From Elusimicrobia bacterium RIFCSPLOWO2_01_FULL_60_11 (GTDB lineage Bacteria; Elusimicrobiota; Elusimicrobia; 2-02-FULL-39-32), in the NCBI GenBank assembly GCA_001800085.1, contig MGUS01000064.1:10446-23316 (forward strand): a stretch of 12,871 nucleotides of DNA, in the 5' to 3' direction. Both the position numbers and the translations under genes were made by a program. Positions 1 to 6,491 of this stretch are shown piece by piece. Under the pieces are notes generated by a model. It made no database searches and was not told the origin of the DNA. It was given only the letters and a program-made list of their open reading frames with translations. Within the stretch, counting starts at the first letter, position 1. Every line of letters starts with the position of its first letter.

Positions 1-1
1 A

Positions 2-679
<678 letters not shown>

Positions 680-700
680 ATCAAGTATAATTCAGTGCTT

Positions 701-946
701 ATGTCCGTCAAATTAAGATTTCAAAGAACGGGAATGCCCAAACAGCCCTACTACCGGCTGGTGGCCATCGACCATCGCGCGGCCCGCGACGCCAAGGAGA
801 TCGAGATCCTGGGGCATTACGATCCCAGGGAGAAAACGAACTCCCTCACCTTCAAGGCCGAACGGATCCAGTACTGGCTCTCCCAAGGGGCCCGGCCGTC
901 GGATACGGTCCGCACGCTCCTGGTCCGAAACAAGTTTTATAAGTAA
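701..946 (+). CDS. rpsP: 30S ribosomal protein S16
   Basis: Small-subunit ribosomal protein that binds 16S rRNA early in 30S assembly. Seen: 81 residues, the usual length, with the S16 N-terminal pattern (VKLRFQRTG, then PYYRLVAIDHRAARD), the ILGHYDP segment and the helix ERIQYWLSQGARPSDTV. The ATG at 701 is preferred over a GTG six bases upstream because S16 proteins begin directly with M-[SV]-[VK]-L/I-R. No Shine-Dalgarno sequence precedes it, and the consensus promoter ends nine bases before the ATG, so initiation is probably leaderless. The gene starts 21 bases after rpe and leads into rimM-trmD-rplS, the standard ribosome-maturation operon order. Confidence 0.95.
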   Translation: MSVKLRFQRTGMPKQPYYRLVAIDHRAARDAKEIEILGHYDPREKTNSLTFKAERIQYWLSQGARPSDTVRTLLVRNKFYK

Positions 947-983
947 CCCCTCCTGGAAGGTCTCGGAGCTCGCGGGCTCCAGG

Positions 984-1190
984 GTGGTCACTGAAGAAGG
1001 CGAGTTTTTGGGCGTCCTGGAGGACGTCTTCGGGACCCGGGCCAACGATGTGTTCGTTGTCCGCAACGGGGAAAAAGAATATCTGGTCCCCGCGCTCAAG
1101 TCGGTCGTTCTGGAAGTCCTGCTCTCTGAAAAGAAGATCACGGTCCGCCTGCCCCTGGGCTTGAGGGACATCTATGATCCCACCACCTGA
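984..1190 (+). CDS. rimM: RimM-like PRC-barrel protein, N-terminal domain absent
   Basis: RimM is a 16S maturation factor that binds S19 in the 30S head; it normally has about 170 residues in two beta-barrel domains. Seen: only the C-terminal PRC-barrel is present. The run LGVLEDVFGTRANDVFVV, then EYLVPAL and the terminal ITVRLPLGL, match the RimM C-terminal half. The first PRC strand (residues like W-K-V-S-E-L-A-G-S-R) is encoded in the same frame at 954-983, upstream of the first usable start (GTG 984), with no ATG, GTG or TTG to initiate it. GGAAGG at 955-960 is the only ribosome-binding candidate and is poorly spaced. No room exists for the N-terminal domain, because rpsP ends at 946. Either a genuine minimal RimM with unusual initiation, an S16-PRC fusion by +1 frameshift, or a decayed gene. 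Its final codons lie in the left arm of a palindrome. Confidence 0.72.
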   Translation: MVTEEGEFLGVLEDVFGTRANDVFVVRNGEKEYLVPALKSVVLEVLLSEKKITVRLPLGLRDIYDPTT

Positions 1191-1237
1191 CTGCCGACCG
1201 GAGGTCGGCCTTGCAGGCCGAAGTCAGGTGGTGGGAT
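1177..1237. repeat. Nested palindrome spanning rimM stop and trmD start
   Basis: Seen: the 16 bases at 1177-1192 are the exact reverse complement of AGTCAGGTGGTGGGAT at 1222-1237. Between the arms are two mutually exclusive perfect hairpins: GCCGACC/GGTCGGC (1193-1199 with 1203-1209, loop GGA), and TCGGCC/GGCCGA (1205-1210 with 1216-1221, loop TTGCA). The latter would stack directly on the outer stem. The left arm contains the rimM TGA (1188-1190); the right arm contains the AGGTGG ribosome-binding region and the first two bases of the trmD ATG. This could be a translational-coupling switch, a REP/MITE-like palindromic insertion, or both. No poly-T follows, so it is not an intrinsic terminator. 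Confidence 0.88.
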
Positions 1238-1931
1238 GAGCCTCCCAAAGAAGCTTGAGATCGACGTCCTGACCCTCTTCCCGGGCATGTTCGACGGCCC
1301 CCTGGGAGAAAGCCTCCTGGAGAAGGCCCGGACGAAAGGCCTCCTCAAGATCCGCGTGGTGGACCTGCGGGACTTCGCCAAAGGCAGGCACCGCAAGGCC
1401 GACGACAAGATCTTCGGCGGCGGTCCGGGAATGCTCCTTCAGGTGGAACCCATCTGGCGGGCGCTCAAAAAACTGGGCGCGTTCGGCAAAGCCAAAGACC
1501 GCCCCACCGTGATCTACCTTTCGCCCCAGGGCGAGCGGCTCGACCAAGGCATCGTCAAAGAGCTCGCCCGAGCCAAACGCCTGATCCTCCTTTGCGGGCA
1601 TTACGAAGGCATCGACGAACGGGCGATGCGCTGGGTGGACCGGGAGATCTCCATCGGGGACTATGTCCTCACCGGCGGCGAGATCCCCGCCATGGTTTTG
1701 ACGGACGCTCTGGCGCGCATGGTGCCCGGAGTGGTGAAAGAAAGGGAGTCGGTGGAGAAGGATTCGTTTTTTGACGGGAAGCTGGACTGCTCGCACTACA
1801 GCCGCCCGGCCGAGTTCAAAGGCATGAAGGTCCCCCCGGTCCTGCTTTCGGGGAACCACAAGGCCATCGAAGAGTGGAGGAAATCGGAAGCGTTGGAAAA
1901 GACGGCGAAGAAAAGGCCCGATCTGCTTTGA
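1236..1931 (+). CDS. trmD: tRNA (guanine37-N1)-methyltransferase TrmD
   Basis: SPOUT-class enzyme that methylates G37 next to the anticodon using S-adenosylmethionine, preventing +1 frameshifting. Seen: LTLFPGMF at residues 12-19, GGGPGM at 61-66, LCGHYEGIDER at 119-129, GDYVLTGGE at 141-149 forming the knotted cofactor pocket, GVVKERES at 165-172, LDCSHYSRP at 183-191 (this motif carries the catalytic aspartate in the family) and VPPVLLSGNH at 199-208. The 231-residue length is typical. The ATG at 1236 is the only plausible start; its AGGTGG at 1226-1231 and the AUG are locked in the right arm of a 16-bp inverted repeat, so expression probably depends on ribosomes finishing rimM. It lies between rimM and rplS in the standard order. 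Confidence 0.97.
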   Translation: MSLPKKLEIDVLTLFPGMFDGPLGESLLEKARTKGLLKIRVVDLRDFAKGRHRKADDKIFGGGPGMLLQVEPIWRALKKLGAFGKAKDRPTVIYLSPQGERLDQGIVKELARAKRLILLCGHYEGIDERAMRWVDREISIGDYVLTGGEIPAMVLTDALARMVPGVVKERESVEKDSFFDGKLDCSHYSRPAEFKGMKVPPVLLSGNHKAIEEWRKSEALEKTAKKRPDLL

Positions 1932-1952
1932 TTTTTACAGGAGAATATTGCC

Positions 1953-2414
1953 ATGCATGCCCAGAAGATATTATCGCAAGTCCAGAAACCGTTCCTCAAG
2001 ACCGGGCTGCCCGATTTCCGCTCCGGCGATTCCGTCCGCGTGCACGTGCGGGTGGTTGAAGGCGAATCCGAGCGCATCCAGCCCTTCGAGGGCGTCGTCC
2101 TCAAGCGCTCCGGCGGGGGCTTGGCCGAGGTCTTCACCGTCAGGAAGATATCCTTCGGCATCGGCATCGAACGCACCTTCCCCCTCCATTCCGCGCGGAT
2201 CGACAAGATCGAGGTGTTGAAGAGCGGCCACGCGCGCCGCAACCGCCTCTACTACCTGAGAAAGCTCTCCGGCAAGGCCGCGCGCCTCTCCGAAAAAGAC
2301 AAGGTTGATACCGGGGCCGAAGAAGAGACCGCCGCCCCTGTCCTGCACTCAACCCCCGAGACCGGCAAGACGCACTCCAAGAAAGCATCTCCCGAACCCG
2401 TAGCAACGCGATAA
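1953..2414 (+). CDS. rplS: 50S ribosomal protein L19 with C-terminal extension
   Basis: Large-subunit protein located at the 30S-50S interface. Seen: a complete L19 fold in residues 1-115 ([21 protein letters not shown], then [11 protein letters not shown] and the [18 protein letters not shown] block, and finally [18 protein letters not shown]). The start ATG 1953 has AGGAG at 1939-1943, a nine-base spacing. Ordinary L19 ends at about residue 115-120; this one continues for about 38 residues rich in Glu, Ala, Thr, Ser, Pro and Lys, likely disordered. It follows trmD by 21 bases. The tail has no recognised function. Confidence 0.96.
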   Translation: MHAQKILSQVQKPFLKTGLPDFRSGDSVRVHVRVVEGESERIQPFEGVVLKRSGGGLAEVFTVRKISFGIGIERTFPLHSARIDKIEVLKSGHARRNRLYYLRKLSGKAARLSEKDKVDTGAEEETAAPVLHSTPETGKTHSKKASPEPVATR

Positions 2415-2420
2415 ACCCCC

Positions 2421-3068
2421 TTGGGCGGAAACGCGCTCTTCAGATTCGACGAGGAACTGAAAAGCGAATTCTCCCCTTCCAAAAATAACTTTTGTTTAGT
2501 CGGCATCGACGAAGCCGGGCGCGGCCCCCTGGCCGGCCCCGTCGTGGCCTGCGCGGTCGCGCTCCCCGCCGGGTTCTTCGATGAACGCCTGGACGATTCC
2601 AAGAAGCTGGACCCGGCCACCCGGGCTTATCTCTACAAAAAAATAAAAGCGAAAGCCGCTTGGGGCATTTCCGTGGGCCAGGTCTCCCTGATCGATTCCG
2701 TCAACATCCTTTCCGCCACCCATAGATGCATGCACGCCGCGCTCCGGAACCTGCTCGCATGGAACCCCCATATCCAGCCGGACCTGGTGGCCGTGGACGG
2801 GCGCACCATCCCCCCGAGCGGCCTGCGCCAGGTCTCCATCGTCAAAGGCGACACGCTTTCCGCCTCCATCGCGGCTGCCAGCGTGATGGCCAAGGTCTTC
2901 CGCGACCGCATCATGCGCACGCTCTCCACACGGTTCCCCGGCTACGGGTTCGCGCGTCATAAAGGATACGGCACGGCGGCGCATCAGGAGCGCATCGCGG
3001 TCCTCGGGCCTTCCCCCGTGCACCGCAAGAGCTTCGCGCCCGTAAGGTTCATGCTGGATGAAAACTGA
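2421..3068 (+). CDS. rnhB: Ribonuclease HII
   Basis: Endonuclease that cuts the RNA strand of RNA-DNA hybrids and starts removal of single ribonucleotides from DNA. Seen: GIDEAGRGPLAGPVVACAV at residues 28-46 with the catalytic pair Asp30-Glu31, DDSKKL at 58-63, VAVDGR with Asp126, and KGDTLSASIAAASVMAKV with Asp144; these give the four acidic DEDD residues with family spacing. GFARHKGYGT and HRKSFAPV complete the C-terminus. The start is a TTG at 2421, six bases after the rplS stop, without a clear ribosome-binding site; no better in-frame start precedes the first catalytic motif, so translation probably depends on rplS. The roughly 25 residues before GIDEAGRG make the N-terminus slightly long. 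Confidence 0.95.
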   Translation: MGGNALFRFDEELKSEFSPSKNNFCLVGIDEAGRGPLAGPVVACAVALPAGFFDERLDDSKKLDPATRAYLYKKIKAKAAWGISVGQVSLIDSVNILSATHRCMHAALRNLLAWNPHIQPDLVAVDGRTIPPSGLRQVSIVKGDTLSASIAAASVMAKVFRDRIMRTLSTRFPGYGFARHKGYGTAAHQERIAVLGPSPVHRKSFAPVRFMLDEN

Positions 3069-3432
3069 GGCAAGGTCCGCCGGGGACAGAGCGGAAGACC
3101 GGGCGCTGGCTTATTTCGAGGGGCTGGGGTGGAAGCTCATCGAGAGGAATTTCCTGTGCAAGGCGGGAGAAGTGGACTTGATCCTGGAGGACCCTAAGGG
3201 GACCGTCGTCTTTGTCGAGGTCAAATACCGGGCGAACTTGGCTTACGGCGCTCCGCAGGAGTTCGTGGGGGGCGGTAAGCAGGTCAAAATGGGGCGGGCG
3301 GCCCTGTTCTTCATCAAGAGCAAGGGCTTCAAGTTCAAGTCCGGGAACTACCGTTTCGACGTGGCCGCGGCGGGCCCGGAGACGTTAGAGCACATCGAGA
3401 ACGCTTTTTCTTTCGACAACTACACGCTCTGA
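3058..3432 (+). CDS. yraN: YraN / UPF0102 family nuclease-like protein
   Basis: Small conserved protein with a PD-(D/E)XK nuclease-like fold; its cellular role is not settled. Seen: GDRAEDRALAYFEGLGW near the N-terminus, then RNFLCKAGEVDLI with Glu38 and Asp40, and VVFVEVKYR with Glu54 and Lys56, together the family's metal-site pattern. The 124-residue length is typical. The ATG overlaps the last 11 bases of rnhB, so the two are translationally coupled; rnhB-yraN adjacency is common in bacteria. Its stop is one base from the stop of the convergent dps gene. Confidence 0.92.
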   Translation: MKTEARSAGDRAEDRALAYFEGLGWKLIERNFLCKAGEVDLILEDPKGTVVFVEVKYRANLAYGAPQEFVGGGKQVKMGRAALFFIKSKGFKFKSGNYRFDVAAAGPETLEHIENAFSFDNYTL

Positions 3433-3433
3433 A

Positions 3434-3910
3434 TCACTTCTGCTGGTAGGCCCGGAGCATCCAGGCGATCTTTTCGTGCTCCTCCATCAGACCCGTGAGG
3501 AAATCGCTCGTCCCCATGTCCTGGTGTTTGTCCGCGCAGGCCTGCAGGTCCTTGCGCAGTTCGCGGATGACCGTCTCATGGTCGTTCAAGAGCGCCTCGA
3601 TCATGGCGGCCGCCTGGGGGTATTTGCCGGGGCTTTCCCTTAAATTCGCGAATTTCAGGAACTCCTCCATGGTCCCGATGGCGTACTCCCCGAGAGAGCG
3701 GGCGCGCTCGGCCACATCGTCGGCGAACACGGCTATCTGCGCGTACTGTTCGTCGAAGAGCTTGTGGAGCTCTGTGAAATCTGGGCCCACGACGTTCCAA
3801 TGGAAGTTCTTGGTCTTGACCAGGAGGATGTACTCGTCGGCCAGGATCTTGTGAAGGATCTTGGCCACCGCCTGCCTGTCTTTGCTCTCAAGTCCGGTGT
3901 GGATGCTCAT
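3434..3910 (-). CDS. dps: Dps family ferritin-like DNA-protection protein
   Basis: Dodecameric mini-ferritin that oxidises Fe(II) with hydrogen peroxide, stores the iron and protects DNA. Seen: 158 residues; the ferroxidase ligands are all present as His37, His49, Asp53, Asp64 and Glu68, with exactly the spacing of the E. coli Dps set (each shifted by 14). NFHWNVVGPDF, the ELHKLFDEQY helix and HEKIAWMLRAYQ are family-typical. The N-terminus is short and lacks a lysine-rich DNA-binding tail, so iron and peroxide detoxification is surer than DNA binding. The ATG at 3908-3910 has a strong AGGAGG (3917-3922, six-base spacing). The gene faces yraN and sits between yraN and comM, as if inserted into that conserved row. 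Confidence 0.95.
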   Translation of the reverse strand: MSIHTGLESKDRQAVAKILHKILADEYILLVKTKNFHWNVVGPDFTELHKLFDEQYAQIAVFADDVAERARSLGEYAIGTMEEFLKFANLRESPGKYPQAAAMIEALLNDHETVIRELRKDLQACADKHQDMGTSDFLTGLMEEHEKIAWMLRAYQQK

Positions 3911-3948
3911 AAATGACCTCCTAAAACCTCATTCCTGCCGCTATTTTG

Positions 3949-3957
3949 ATTCTACCA
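3949..3957 (-). promoter_or_regulatory. Extended -10 promoter of dps
   Basis: Seen on the minus strand: TGGTAGAAT, an extended -10 element (TGn followed by a 5/6 match to TATAAT), about 40 bases upstream of the dps ATG. No good -35 hexamer lies at 16-18 bases, as expected for an extended -10 promoter or an activator-dependent one. The predicted transcript would start near 3942 and carry the AGGAGG. No recognisable Fur, PerR or OxyR site was found. Confidence 0.45.
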
Positions 3958-4046
3958 TTTCTACACAAGTTGACATAAGTCCTCCCTTCCGCTCCCGCCG
4001 CCGTTATTCCAAAATGATGCCAGGTCATTTAAAACGGAGGTGGGAC

Positions 4047-5555
4047 ATGCTTTCAAAGATCTATTCGGGCGCGGTGCACGGCATCGACGGCTACATCGTG
4101 ACGGTGGAAGTGGACATCGCGGCGGGGCTGCCCAAGCTCTGCACGGTGGGACTGCCGGACGCCGCGGTCAAGGAGGCGCGGGACAGAGTGGTGTCGGCCG
4201 TCAAGAACTCCGGCTTCGATTTCCCCGTGAGGAAGATCGTGGTGAACCTGGCCCCCGCCGACATCAAGAAGGAAGGGGCGTCGTTCGACCTGCCCATCGC
4301 CGCGGGGGTGCTCGCCGCCATGGGGGACTTGAAGGAGGACCGCCTCCGCGAGTGGTGCATGATCGGAGAACTGGCCCTGGACGGGACCTTGCGCCCCGTG
4401 AAGGGCGTTCTGGCCGTTGCGCTCGAGATCAAGAAAAAGAGATTCAAGGGAATGATCGTGCCAAGGCAGAATGCCCCAGAGGCCGGAGTCATCAAGGGAC
4501 TTTCCGTGTTCGGCGCGGGGTCATTGAAGGAAGTGGTGGATTTCCTCAATGCCGATAAGCTGATCCTCCCGCCGGTCCAGGAAAGAGGGTCCGCGATGAA
4601 CGGCAATGAGGCCCATGCCGCCCATGACTTCTCCGAAGTGAAGGGACAGGCCTATGCCAAGCGCGCCTTGGAGATCGCCTCCGCCGGGGCCCACAATGTC
4701 CTCATGATCGGCCCGCCGGGGACCGGCAAGACCATGCTCGCCAAACGCATCGCCACCATCCTTCCGCCACCCACCCTGGAAGAATCCATCGAGACCACCA
4801 AGATCCACTCCGTGGCGGGGCTCCTGCCCAAGGAAAAGAGCTTGCTCGCCGAGCGACCCTTCCGCTCCCCCCACCACACCATATCGGATTCCGCGCTCAT
4901 CGGAGGCGGGGCGGTCCCGAGGCCGGGCGAAGTGTCGCTCGCCCACAACGGGGTGCTTTTTTTGGATGAGCTCCCCGAATTCCACAGGAATGTGCTCGAG
5001 GTCCTGCGCCAGCCGCTGGAATCGCACCATGTGGTGGTCTCGAGGGCGAAAGAGACCATGAGCTTCCCCGCCAATTTCATGCTCGTGGCCGCCATGAACC
5101 CCTGCCCCTGCGGGTTCCTGGGCCATCCCGGGCGGGACTGCATCTGCACTCCCCCTCAAATCCAAAGGTACGCGGGCAAGATATCCGGGCCCCTTCTGGA
5201 CCGCTTCGACATCCACCTGGAGGTGCCGGCGCTCAAGATCGACGAGCTCACGAACGACGAGGAGCTGGGCGAGAAATCTCAATCCATACGCCAGAGGGTG
5301 GTGCGGGCGCGCGCAGCGGCCGAGCGGCGGCTCAAAGCGGAACCCAGGAACAAGAAGAGGGGCTTGTCCTTGGACGCGGACGGTAAAAAACTCCTCCGTT
5401 CGGCCGTGCAAAAGCTCTGTCTCTCCGCCCGGGCCCATGACCGCATCCTGAAGGTGGCGCGCACCATCGCCGACCTGAGCGGCTCGGCCGATATCAAGAC
5501 GGTACATCTGGGAGAAGCAATAGGGTTTCGAGCCCTGGACCGGGTCTGCCCTTGA
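4047..5555 (+). CDS. comM: ComM/YifB-type Mg-chelatase-like AAA+ ATPase
   Basis: Hexameric AAA+ helicase; in naturally competent bacteria ComM drives branch migration during integration of imported single-stranded DNA. Seen: 502 residues, the family norm. The N-terminal Lon-protease-like fold (IYSGAVHGIDGYIVTVEVDI, then GLPDAAVKEARDRV and VVNLAPADIKKEG) is followed by Walker A GPPGTGKT at 222-229, Walker B FLDELPEF with Asp307-Glu308, the cysteine-rich MNPCPCGFLG...CICTP segment, and LLDRFDIHLEVP with the arginine finger region. The ATG at 4047 is chosen over upstream in-frame starts because it follows GGAGG (4036-4040, six bases) and opens directly with the family N-terminus; earlier starts overlap dps. 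Its TGA stop lies within the -35 box of the next operon. Confidence 0.95.
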   Translation: MLSKIYSGAVHGIDGYIVTVEVDIAAGLPKLCTVGLPDAAVKEARDRVVSAVKNSGFDFPVRKIVVNLAPADIKKEGASFDLPIAAGVLAAMGDLKEDRLREWCMIGELALDGTLRPVKGVLAVALEIKKKRFKGMIVPRQNAPEAGVIKGLSVFGAGSLKEVVDFLNADKLILPPVQERGSAMNGNEAHAAHDFSEVKGQAYAKRALEIASAGAHNVLMIGPPGTGKTMLAKRIATILPPPTLEESIETTKIHSVAGLLPKEKSLLAERPFRSPHHTISDSALIGGGAVPRPGEVSLAHNGVLFLDELPEFHRNVLEVLRQPLESHHVVVSRAKETMSFPANFMLVAAMNPCPCGFLGHPGRDCICTPPQIQRYAGKISGPLLDRFDIHLEVPALKIDELTNDEELGEKSQSIRQRVVRARAAAERRLKAEPRNKKRGLSLDADGKKLLRSAVQKLCLSARAHDRILKVARTIADLSGSADIKTVHLGEAIGFRALDRVCP

Positions 5556-5607
5556 AAAAACCCTTATTGGGAGTTATACTATGTTAGGAATATCCTAATT
5601 TAGGAGG
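5552..5607 (+). promoter_or_regulatory. Toxin-antitoxin promoter with three-half-site operator
   Basis: Seen: -35 TTGAAA at 5552-5557 (overlapping the comM stop), 17-base spacer, -10 TATACT at 5575-5580, predicted start near 5587. Three copies of one hexamer follow: TTAGGA at 5584-5589, its reverse complement TCCTAA at 5593-5598, and TTAGGA at 5600-5605, giving two overlapping perfect palindromes that share the middle half-site. The last half-site merges with the Shine-Dalgarno AGGAGG (5602-5607), ten bases before the antitoxin ATG. Inference: operator for autorepression by the AbrB-type antitoxin or its complex with the toxin. Confidence 0.72.
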
Positions 5608-5617
5608 AATAACTCAA

Positions 5618-5887
5618 ATGGGCAAATTAGTGGCAGTTTCACCCGTCGGCAAGAACGGCCAGACCGTGGTCCCCGCCAGCATCCGGAAGATGTTCAAGGT
5701 GGGGCCGGGGCACAACCTGGTGGGCTTTTATGTCCATGGGTCTCATGTGGAGATCGCCCCAATGGAAGTGACAAAGGTGGATTATACGGAAGCTGAACTA
5801 GACAGGATGGCTGAATTGGCCAAGGAAAAGGGAGGACGCGTCTTCAAAACTGCAGCGGCTGCCAAGAAGTTCATGAAGACCTTATGA
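5618..5887 (+). CDS. AbrB/SpoVT-domain antitoxin
   Basis: Predicted antitoxin and autorepressor of a type II toxin-antitoxin pair. Seen: 89 residues. Residues 3-50 form a swapped-hairpin AbrB domain (VSPVGKNGQTVVPASIRKMFKVGPG, then a beta strand ending VEIAPMEV), the usual DNA-binding half. Residues 55-89 are predicted helix (YTEAELDRMAELAKEKGGRVF, then an Ala/Lys-rich end), the usual toxin-binding half. The ATG has AGGAGG at ten bases. The toxin gene starts five bases after the stop. Codon use and GC are lower than in comM, suggesting later acquisition. Confidence 0.88.
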   Translation: MGKLVAVSPVGKNGQTVVPASIRKMFKVGPGHNLVGFYVHGSHVEIAPMEVTKVDYTEAELDRMAELAKEKGGRVFKTAAAAKKFMKTL

Positions 5888-5891
5888 ATAC

Positions 5892-6167
5892 TTGAGGTAT
5901 TGCTATGTTCCTTATTTCCAGCGGACTGTCAAAAAACTTGATCCACATATCAAGGACAAGGTCAGTGATGCCGTGAACAATATCGTCGATTTCTACAATG
6001 AGGGAGGGCACAGCACAAAGGGGCTGGGTATTAAACATCTGCGGGACAATCTATGGGAAGCAAGAGCCGGACTACAGATCCGTATTCTCTATGACCTCTC
6101 GGGAGGCCAAGTGACATTCCTTTTGGCCGGTTCGCATGATGATGTAAGGAATTTTCTCAAACGCTGA
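5892..6167 (+). CDS. RelE/ParE-superfamily toxin
   Basis: Predicted small toxin of the RelE/ParE fold; members either cut mRNA on the ribosome or poison gyrase, and the sequence alone does not decide which. Seen: 91 residues with the superfamily layout: a first strand (YCYVPYFQRTVKKLD), two helices, then KGLGIKHLRDNLWEARAGLQIRILYDL, where the L-x-x-x-L-W-E-x-R/RI-Y core is diagnostic, and a last strand plus helix (FLLAGSHDDVRNFLKR). The start is a TTG at 5892, the only in-frame start that preserves the first strand, with only a weak upstream binding site; low initiation fits a toxin made at lower level than its antitoxin. It overlaps the next gene by one base (TGATG). Confidence 0.85.
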   Translation: MRYCYVPYFQRTVKKLDPHIKDKVSDAVNNIVDFYNEGGHSTKGLGIKHLRDNLWEARAGLQIRILYDLSGGQVTFLLAGSHDDVRNFLKR

Positions 6168-6472
6168 TGAATAAGCTCCCCACTATCAGGCAAGGGGAGA
6201 CGCTATTTGACAAAGGCAGATACTTTGAATGCCATGAACTCCTGGAAGAGATTTGGATGAAGTCCGAAGGGAAGAAGAAGGTCCTATTGCAGGGGCTGAT
6301 CCAAGCCGCGGCGGGGTTTCACAAACTGAAGCAGGGAAGCCCGGAAGGGGCGGCAAAACTTTTCACCAGAGCGGCCGAGAAGCTGGAGAAAAATACGGTC
6401 CGAGATGCCGTTCTACTGCGGTTTAAGAAGAAAGTTCTGAGGAAAATTGTGCCCTCCCTCTCACGATTTTGA
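6167..6472 (+). CDS. DUF309 family protein
   Basis: Small all-helical protein of the DUF309 family; molecular function unknown. Seen: the signature is G-E-T-L-F-D-K-G-R-Y-F-E-C-H-E-L-L-E-E-I-W at residues 10-30, with the family's conserved H-E-x-x-E-x-x-W core, followed by LLQGLIQAAAGFHKLKQG. The ATG shares its A with the toxin stop (TGATG), so translation is coupled to the toxin gene. The final residues (SRF) and TGA stop fall inside a 25-bp copy of tRNA-Leu sequence at 6465-6489; the natural C-terminus may therefore have been cut or replaced by a recombination event. At 101 residues it is at the short end for the family. Confidence 0.82.
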   Translation: MNKLPTIRQGETLFDKGRYFECHELLEEIWMKSEGKKKVLLQGLIQAAAGFHKLKQGSPEGAAKLFTRAAEKLEKNTVRDAVLLRFKKKVLRKIVPSLSRF

Positions 6473-6489
6473 GTCTCGCGCGTCTGCCA
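6465..6489 (+). repeat. Direct repeat copy 1 (tRNA-Leu(CAA) fragment)
   Basis: Seen: these 25 bases match 7215-7239 inside tRNA-Leu(CAA) at 24 positions; the single difference is G6478 against A7228. They begin GATTTTGAGTCTC and end CGCGTCTGCCA. The copy corresponds to tRNA positions from the D-loop through the anticodon loop, in the same orientation as the full tRNA gene, at a distance of exactly 750 bp. It contains the DUF309 stop codon. Confidence 0.85.
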
Positions 6490-6491
6490 AT

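Noticed and set aside
1177..1237. Palindrome read as an intrinsic terminator between rimM and trmD
   Set aside because: No T-tract follows on either strand, and the right arm contains the trmD start region.
3970..3975. TTGACA as -35 box of a comM promoter
   Set aside because: No -10-like hexamer stands 15-19 bases downstream on the plus strand; the match is probably chance.
3861..4046. Upstream in-frame extension of comM
   Set aside because: It would overlap dps and its promoter, has no family similarity, and a good GGAGG precedes the ATG at 4047.
4521..5507. 328-codon open frame on the minus strand opposite comM
   Set aside because: Shadow of comM codon bias; no domain, no ribosome-binding site, and comM motifs are intact on the plus strand.
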